Of a DNA stretch of 13,818 nucleotides, positions 13,613 to 13,818 are shown in pieces. The notes below the pieces were generated by a model. The model had not been told where the DNA came from and did not search any database. It saw only the letters and a list, made by a program, of their open reading frames with translations. The translations under genes and the position numbers were made by a program. Origin of the DNA: JAPLXD01 sp043802865 (lineage in GTDB: Bacteria > Patescibacteriota > Minisyncoccia > Moranbacterales > UBA11712); NCBI GenBank assembly GCA_043802865.1, contig JAZDKQ010000011.1, forward strand, positions 1 through 13,818, given 5' to 3'. Every line of letters begins with the position of its first letter. Position 1 is the stretch's first letter.

Positions 13613-13818
13613 CATGTTATTCACATATTACTATGTGCACGGACTATACCTTCATCCCGAAATGTTTCGGGAGATCGACGTTTAGTCTCTACGGGGTCAA
13701 TGTACGCTTTTTTCTTTTCTTGGAATAATTCAATTCCCGAAATTGATCTATTTTATTTATCAACTGTTCAAAATCTTTTTTGTAAATAATATGCGTGAGA
13801 CAGGTTGGTCTCTATCTG
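13588..13818. repeat. Inverted repeat joining 23S exon and window end
   Basis: Positions 13588-13615 (23S exon plus 3 intron bases) recur as an exact 28-bp reverse complement at 13791-13818, the last bases of the window. Similarity extends inward to 13625/13781 with two mismatches in ten. The repeat runs off the edge, so its full length is unknown. Confidence 0.95.
13613..13818 (-). other. Group I intron in 23S rRNA (3' part, truncated by window edge)
   Basis: Minus-strand sequence before the 3' exon has the group I core. P7 is GACTA (13687-13683) with TAGTC (13646-13642), inside the conserved contexts AGAGACTAAACG and AAGGTATAGTCC. P8 is a perfect hairpin (13672-13665 with 13662-13655). P9 is CACATA/TATGTG (13637-13622) closed by a GTAA tetraloop. 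A terminal G (complement of 13613) precedes the exon, as required for omega-G. A P3 strand (AGATCAAT near 13750) and a P4-like TCGGG near 13740 with CCCCG near 13693 are plausible. No homing-endonuclease ORF is seen in the part present. The 5' splice site and P1 are missing. Confidence 0.85.

Noticed and set aside
13366..13728. 120-aa open frame on the + strand at the right end
   Set aside because: It lies antisense to 23S rRNA and intron sequence, which explain every base.
1..13818. CRISPR arrays, tRNA genes, transposases, restriction or toxin-antitoxin modules
   Set aside because: I looked on both strands and saw no regularly spaced repeats, no tRNA cloverleaf and no proteins of these families. 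No gene-free stretch exceeds 300 nt outside the rRNA region.

Overview
The window looks like a contig from a Candidate Phyla Radiation (Patescibacteria) bacterium, probably of the Parcubacteria/Moranbacteria type. I infer this from gene content and style only. The evidence is small compact genes, start codons mostly without Shine-Dalgarno sequences, an intron in the 23S rRNA gene, an L7/L12 with an acidic/lysine-rich N-terminal extension, and several membrane proteins without familiar names. TGA ends rnhB, dnaE and a small ORF, so the code is standard (11), not the TGA=Gly code of Gracilibacteria/SR1.

Layout. Positions 21-56 hold a + strand terminator of a gene lying off the left edge. From 3785 down to 55 runs a four-gene minus-strand operon: a winged-helix/nucleotidyltransferase-like regulator, an RmuC-family protein, a small three-helix membrane protein and a QxxRW-type family 2 glycosyltransferase. 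Genes are 1-9 nt apart or overlap. A divergent control region (3786-3930) separates this operon from a + strand gene (3931-5943) for a PP2C-like pseudophosphatase domain, one membrane helix and a C-terminal propeller-like domain. A 13-bp bidirectional terminator lies between that gene and the minus-strand ribosomal stalk operon rplJ-rplL (7008-6015). The stalk operon has a near-consensus promoter overlapping the rnhB stop codon and a leader of about 220 nt with a terminator-like hairpin. rnhB (RNase HII) lies upstream on the minus strand. Divergent from it, dnaE (DNA polymerase III alpha, 1176 aa) runs on the + strand and overlaps by one base a polytopic GT-C-like membrane protein. A strong terminator follows.

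From 13026 to the right edge lies the 3' end of an rRNA operon on the minus strand. It comprises 5S rRNA inside an extended processing stem, a 23S-5S spacer with a possible 39-aa membrane peptide, the last ~285 nt of 23S rRNA, and then the 3' half of a group I intron inserted at the position equivalent to E. coli U2593/C2594. The window stops inside that intron, in a 28-bp perfect inverted copy of the downstream 23S exon. That copy is either a fold-back/assembly artefact or a very unusual structure.

Most notable observations are the 23S group I intron and its inverted terminal repeat, the attenuator-like rplJ leader, a shared period-7 repeat directly in front of the rplJ and rnhB start codons, and the dnaE start codon in the loop of a perfect 14-bp hairpin overlapped by a small ORF with the best Shine-Dalgarno in the window.
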